Positions 6,440 through 8,932 of a stretch of DNA of 8,932 nt are shown here, piece after piece. The stretch is taken from contig JADLHR010000079.1 of NCBI GenBank assembly GCA_020848665.1, positions 1 through 8,932 on the forward strand, given 5' to 3'. Both the position numbers and the translations under genes were made by a program. The notes beneath the pieces were generated by a model. It saw only the letters and a list, made by a program, of their open reading frames with translations. It did no database searches and was not told the DNA's origin. Positions within the stretch are counted from its first letter, which is position 1. Each line of letters begins with the position of its first letter. This DNA is from Anaerolineae bacterium. Lineage in GTDB: Bacteria > Chloroflexota > Anaerolineae > Aggregatilineales > Aggregatilineaceae.

Positions 6440-7321
6440 ATGACCATGAGTATCGAAGCCCGCCGATCCGCGTTCGCTTTCCACCGCCGCTGGCGCTCGT
6501 TTTCCTGGAAGACGCTGCTGAACGTCGCTCTGCTGGCGTGCGGCGCACTGATCATGGTCGCGCCGTTCGCCTGGATCATCCAACTGGCTTTCACCAGTAA
6601 CGTGTCGCAGGTCTACGAAATTCCGCCGCGCTGGTTCCCGACCAATCCGACGCTGAGCAACTTTGCTGACGTATTCGATCAGGTCCCCTTCGACCGCTTT
6701 ATGTGGAACAGCCTGAAAGTGGCCGGGTCGATCACGATGGGGCAGCTTGTCATTTGCTCGACGGGCGCGTTCGCATTCGCCCGGCTGCGTTTTCCAGGGC
6801 GTGACCTGCTCTTTATTCTGCTGCTGTCCGGGCTGATGGTCCCGCTTCAGGTCACGATCGTGCCGTTGTTCATCCTCATGCGCGAGCTGGACTTATACAA
6901 CACGCATTGGGCGTTGATTCTGCCGCCGCTTGCCAACCCGTTCGGGGTCTTCCTGCTACGCCAGTACATCATGTCCGTTCCGAAGGAGCTGGACGAAGCG
7001 GCGCGTATCGACGGCGCGGGCGTCTTCACCATCTACTGGCGCATTATTCTGCCGCTAATCGGCCCCGCTCTGGTAACTCTGGCGATTCTGGCGTTCGTGT
7101 TCTGGTGGAATGACTTTTTCTTCCCGCTGATCATGATCAACACGCCGGCGCTCCAGACGCTGCCGGTCGGGTTGACGCTGCTGCGTGGGCACTACGACGC
7201 CGGGTCGCTGGCGACGGTCGCCGCCGGGATCACGATGGCGATCGTGCCGGTCCTGATCGTGTTCCTGCTGCTTCAGCGCAATATCATCAAGAGCGTCGCT
7301 ACCTCTGGCTTGAAAGGCTAA
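6440..7321 (+). CDS. CUT1-family ABC sugar transporter permease (MalG/UgpE-type)
   Basis: This 293-residue inner-membrane permease is the second half of the transporter channel. Hydrophobic segments lie near 27-51, 92-115, 122-146, 157-176, 208-232 and 258-278. The EAA loop reads ELDEAARIDGAGVFTIYWRI (183-202), then ILPLIGP. The N-terminal NPTLSNFADVF and the C-terminal QRNIIKSVATSGLKG (279-293) correspond to conserved family ends. It begins 26 nt after permease 1 stops. The start is uncertain between ATG 6440 and ATG 6446, neither with a strong ribosome binding site, which changes only two residues. No ATPase gene follows, so a shared MsmX-like ATPase encoded elsewhere is assumed. Confidence 0.95.
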   Translation: MTMSIEARRSAFAFHRRWRSFSWKTLLNVALLACGALIMVAPFAWIIQLAFTSNVSQVYEIPPRWFPTNPTLSNFADVFDQVPFDRFMWNSLKVAGSITMGQLVICSTGAFAFARLRFPGRDLLFILLLSGLMVPLQVTIVPLFILMRELDLYNTHWALILPPLANPFGVFLLRQYIMSVPKELDEAARIDGAGVFTIYWRIILPLIGPALVTLAILAFVFWWNDFFFPLIMINTPALQTLPVGLTLLRGHYDAGSLATVAAGITMAIVPVLIVFLLLQRNIIKSVATSGLKG

Positions 7322-7326
7322 CCGCG

Positions 7327-8490
7327 ATGAGGCGCGTTATTTGGGCGTTATTTTTCGTTCTGCTGGCAGTAGGCAGCGTGTCCGCCCAGTCGGGCGCGCC
7401 CACACAGACTGTCTTCGGCGTGCCGCCAGACGGTGAAGGAGTGCTCGAGCTAAGCGGTGTCTGGCGTGTCAGCACGGTCACGCGCCTGGACGAAGCAGTA
7501 TACGCCACTGATTTTGATGACACAGATTGGCGCAAAGTTACCGCCCCGGCGCGCTGGTCCGAACAAGATATTGAGCCGGGCGGCGGCATCCTGCCGACCG
7601 TCGCAGTCTACCGGCGGAGCTTCGGGGCGCCCAGTGAGTGGCAGGGGCAGGCTGTCGGGCTGACCGCTTGGTTCACGCCGCAGAGTCGCGTCGCGCTGAA
7701 TGGTATTGAGCTGAAGCCGCAAGGGGATGCGCCGTGGCTGTACGCCGATGTCAGCGACCTGATTCAGTATGCTGCGCCTAACGTCGTGGTCGTCACTGCC
7801 CAGTTTGATGGGACTTATGAAACGCTGCTCGCTAATCCACCACGCGTTGGCCCGCTGGCCGAGTGGACGCCACCATCCCTCGTCGAGGTCCCGGTCACGT
7901 TGGAAATCGCCGGACAGGTCTATGACGTGACGCTCTATACCGGCGATCCGGAGACCGCGCGGCCAGGTGTGCTGATGGTAGGAACTGGCTCACACGGGCT
8001 GGCGTTCACTGAGCCGTACCTGCCGCTGGCGCGCGAGCTGGCCTACGCGGGCTATGCGGCGCTACCGCTCGCGCTGGAAACGCAGTCAACCGCGACGATC
8101 CGCGACGCGCTCGTGGCGCTGCGTGGGCTGGAGCAGGTGGACAGTGCGCAGATCGTCGTGATTGGGGCGGTCGAGAGCGCCGACGCCGCACTGCTTCAAG
8201 CCGCCGAGGACACCGCGCCTCAGGCGCTGATTACACTGTCTGCCCGCCAGCGCGATCTGCCTACCACGATTCAAACGCCGGTGTTGCTGATCGCGACCAC
8301 GCAGGACGCGCTGGGGCCGACAAATATCTACGCCGGGCGTATTGCCGAGACCCTGACCGGGCCATCGGAAGTGTTAATTCTGCCCGGCAAGCAGAGCGGT
8401 CTGTCGATTCTCGAGGCTCACTGGAACGACGTGCGCCGCGCGACGCTTGACTGGCTGGCGGATTATGTGCCTGCCACCGGCGAGCTGTAA
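7327..8490 (+). CDS. Secreted GH2-type sugar-binding jelly roll fused to a degenerate alpha/beta-hydrolase fold
   Basis: This 387-residue protein starts 5 nt after permease 2, with AAAGG (7313-7317) 9 nt upstream, so translation is probably coupled. Residues 1-20 are a signal peptide (MRRVIW, hydrophobic core, VSA before QSG). Residues about 40-165 resemble the N-terminal sugar-binding jelly roll of GH2 enzymes: LSGVWRV, DFDDTDWRKVTAPARW (62-77), VYRRSF (94-99), VALNGIEL (122-129). Residues about 187-382 resemble a dienelactone-hydrolase-like fold: PGVLMVGTGSHG (213-224), LARELAYAGYAALPL (234-248), QIVVIG (275-280), PVLLIATTQDALGP (318-331). In an ungapped alignment to G-x-S-x-G-G, the nucleophile position is Val282 (GAVESA, 280-285). 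Asp327 is kept, and the His position in GKQSG is Gln356. An active esterase is therefore doubtful. A binding or accessory role on the same carbohydrate is plausible but unproven. Confidence 0.75.
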   Translation: MRRVIWALFFVLLAVGSVSAQSGAPTQTVFGVPPDGEGVLELSGVWRVSTVTRLDEAVYATDFDDTDWRKVTAPARWSEQDIEPGGGILPTVAVYRRSFGAPSEWQGQAVGLTAWFTPQSRVALNGIELKPQGDAPWLYADVSDLIQYAAPNVVVVTAQFDGTYETLLANPPRVGPLAEWTPPSLVEVPVTLEIAGQVYDVTLYTGDPETARPGVLMVGTGSHGLAFTEPYLPLARELAYAGYAALPLALETQSTATIRDALVALRGLEQVDSAQIVVIGAVESADAALLQAAEDTAPQALITLSARQRDLPTTIQTPVLLIATTQDALGPTNIYAGRIAETLTGPSEVLILPGKQSGLSILEAHWNDVRRATLDWLADYVPATGEL

Positions 8491-8593
8491 ACGACGGGTG
8501 TTAGTCTGAGGATCGTGAAACGGAACTGCACCCCGTTCTGCAGAACGGTTCTGGCATATCCCCCTTCGCTCACACTGTGAGTACATCCTTCTG
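8491..8593. repeat. Operon 3' untranslated region with two dyads before the terminator
   Basis: CCGTTCTGCAGAACGG (8533-8548) is a perfect 16-bp palindrome with no spacer. CTCACA-C-TGTGAG (8569-8581) is a 13-nt inverted repeat. An upstream AACGG near 8518 could pair alternatively with CCGTT of the palindrome. These may be binding sites or RNA structures; neither has a T-run. Confidence 0.5.
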
Positions 8594-8622
8594 AAACGGG
8601 CCAAGGTTGGTCCGTTTTTCTT
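8594..8622 (+). terminator. Rho-independent terminator of the sugar operon
   Basis: AAACGGGCCA (8594-8603) pairs with TGGTCCGTTT (8608-8617), ten pairs with one G-U, around the tetraloop AGGT, followed by a T-rich tail (8618-8623, one C). It lies about 100 nt after the last gene and marks the end of the rightward unit. Confidence 0.8.
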
Positions 8623-8623
8623 T

Positions 8624-8853
8624 CCCTATATCCCTTGCGAGAAGTGCCCTTCTCATAAGCTATTTCTTGCTGAACTGGACTCTTATACACGCGAGTTTCC
8701 AGAGCCGAACAGCTACGGATTATGGATAGCTTCGCGCACTTCACTGTGCGGCAGAGAATAGATGCTTCCTGCGGTTTTTGATAGAGTAAAGGTGAGCCGC
8801 TGGGAAGGAAAACGATCGAGCAAAAGTGAGCCAGAGATACCGCGCCTTGACGC
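8624..8853. other. Non-coding spacer downstream of the operon
   Basis: No gene is supported here and composition is less GC-rich than the rest. Small hairpins occur, for example GAGAAG-TGCC-CTTCTC (8639-8654) and CGCAC-TTCACT-GTGCG (around 8735-8750). A long leftward open frame crosses this stretch but also crosses the terminator and has a non-protein-like, cysteine- and serine-rich composition. Confidence 0.4.
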
Positions 8854-8932
8854 TTACTCGGGAGGCTGACAGGGATACTCGTCGAGCCGCAACAGCATTT
8901 CGCGCTCCAAAATTCGCTGGGGATCATTGAAG
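8854..8932 (-). CDS. C-terminal fragment of an unidentified leftward gene (5' part beyond window)
   Basis: Read leftward from the right edge, the frame ending in TAA (complement of 8854-8856) gives 25 residues: FNDPQRILEREMLLRLDEYP followed by CQPPE. The charged amphipathic-helix pattern and G/C-biased third positions look like genuine protein. It points toward the operon, so the two units converge. No family can be named from so short a piece. Confidence 0.42.
   Translation of the reverse strand, partial: FNDPQRILEREMLLRLDEYPCQPPE

Noticed and set aside
329..8552. The 12-mer CAGAACGGTTCT occurs at 329-340 and 8541-8552, near both ends of the locus, suggesting flanking direct repeats of a mobile segment.
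   Set aside because: A shared 12-mer is expected a few times by chance in a window this size, the match does not extend a single base further on either side, and no integrase or transposase is present.
8463..8927. Leftward open frame of 154 codons at the right side.
   Set aside because: It overlaps the end of the secreted-protein gene and the operon terminator, has an atypical composition, and conflicts with the better frame ending at 8854.
1..8932. CRISPR arrays, tRNA or rRNA genes, insertion sequences, prophage or defence islands.
   Set aside because: No regularly spaced repeats, tRNA-like cloverleaf, transposase or phage gene was seen. The VapC fragment is the only toxin-antitoxin-related element.

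Overview
The window is a GC-rich bacterial sugar-uptake locus. It has a divergent LacI-type regulator, a cytoplasmic glycoside hydrolase of a poorly characterised family, a CUT1-type ABC importer (binding protein plus two permeases, no ATPase) and a secreted two-domain protein of unknown role. Codon use, gene style and the VapC fragment at the left edge fit Chloroflexota (Anaerolineae-like). That assignment is an inference from general resemblance; no marker gene is present.

Layout. Positions 1-149 hold the 3' end of a VapC-type PIN toxin gene (+). It is followed by a short coding-like tail (to 249) and a strong bidirectional-looking terminator (287-326). The lacI-type gene runs leftward (1479-460). 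The 323-bp divergent region 1480-1802 contains a LacI-style operator core with a central CpG (1726-1733) that overlaps the -35 box of the rightward promoter. It also contains a likely promoter for the regulator. Rightward come: the glycosidase (1803-3980); a 126-bp spacer with unused Shine-Dalgarno sequences and a second operator-like core; the solute-binding protein (4107-5399); a spacer with a 10-bp stem-loop (5418-5446); permease 1 (5487-6413); permease 2 (6440-7321); and the secreted protein (7327-8490), 5 bp after permease 2. Three successive dyads end the unit, the last a Rho-independent terminator (8594-8622). At the right edge the C-terminal end of an unidentified leftward gene enters the window (8854-8932).

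How the genes fit together (inference). The binding protein captures an oligosaccharide outside the membrane and the two permeases import it, powered by an ATPase encoded elsewhere. The signal-less glycosidase then hydrolyses it in the cytoplasm, and the LacI-type protein senses the sugar and controls the unit. The last gene is the unusual member. It joins a GH2-type sugar-binding jelly roll to an alpha/beta-hydrolase fold whose nucleophile and histidine positions appear substituted, suggesting an extracytoplasmic binding or accessory protein rather than an esterase. The glycosidase mixes GH29-like barrel features with a GH42-like cysteine cluster and trimerisation-type domain, so its substrate cannot be read from the sequence.
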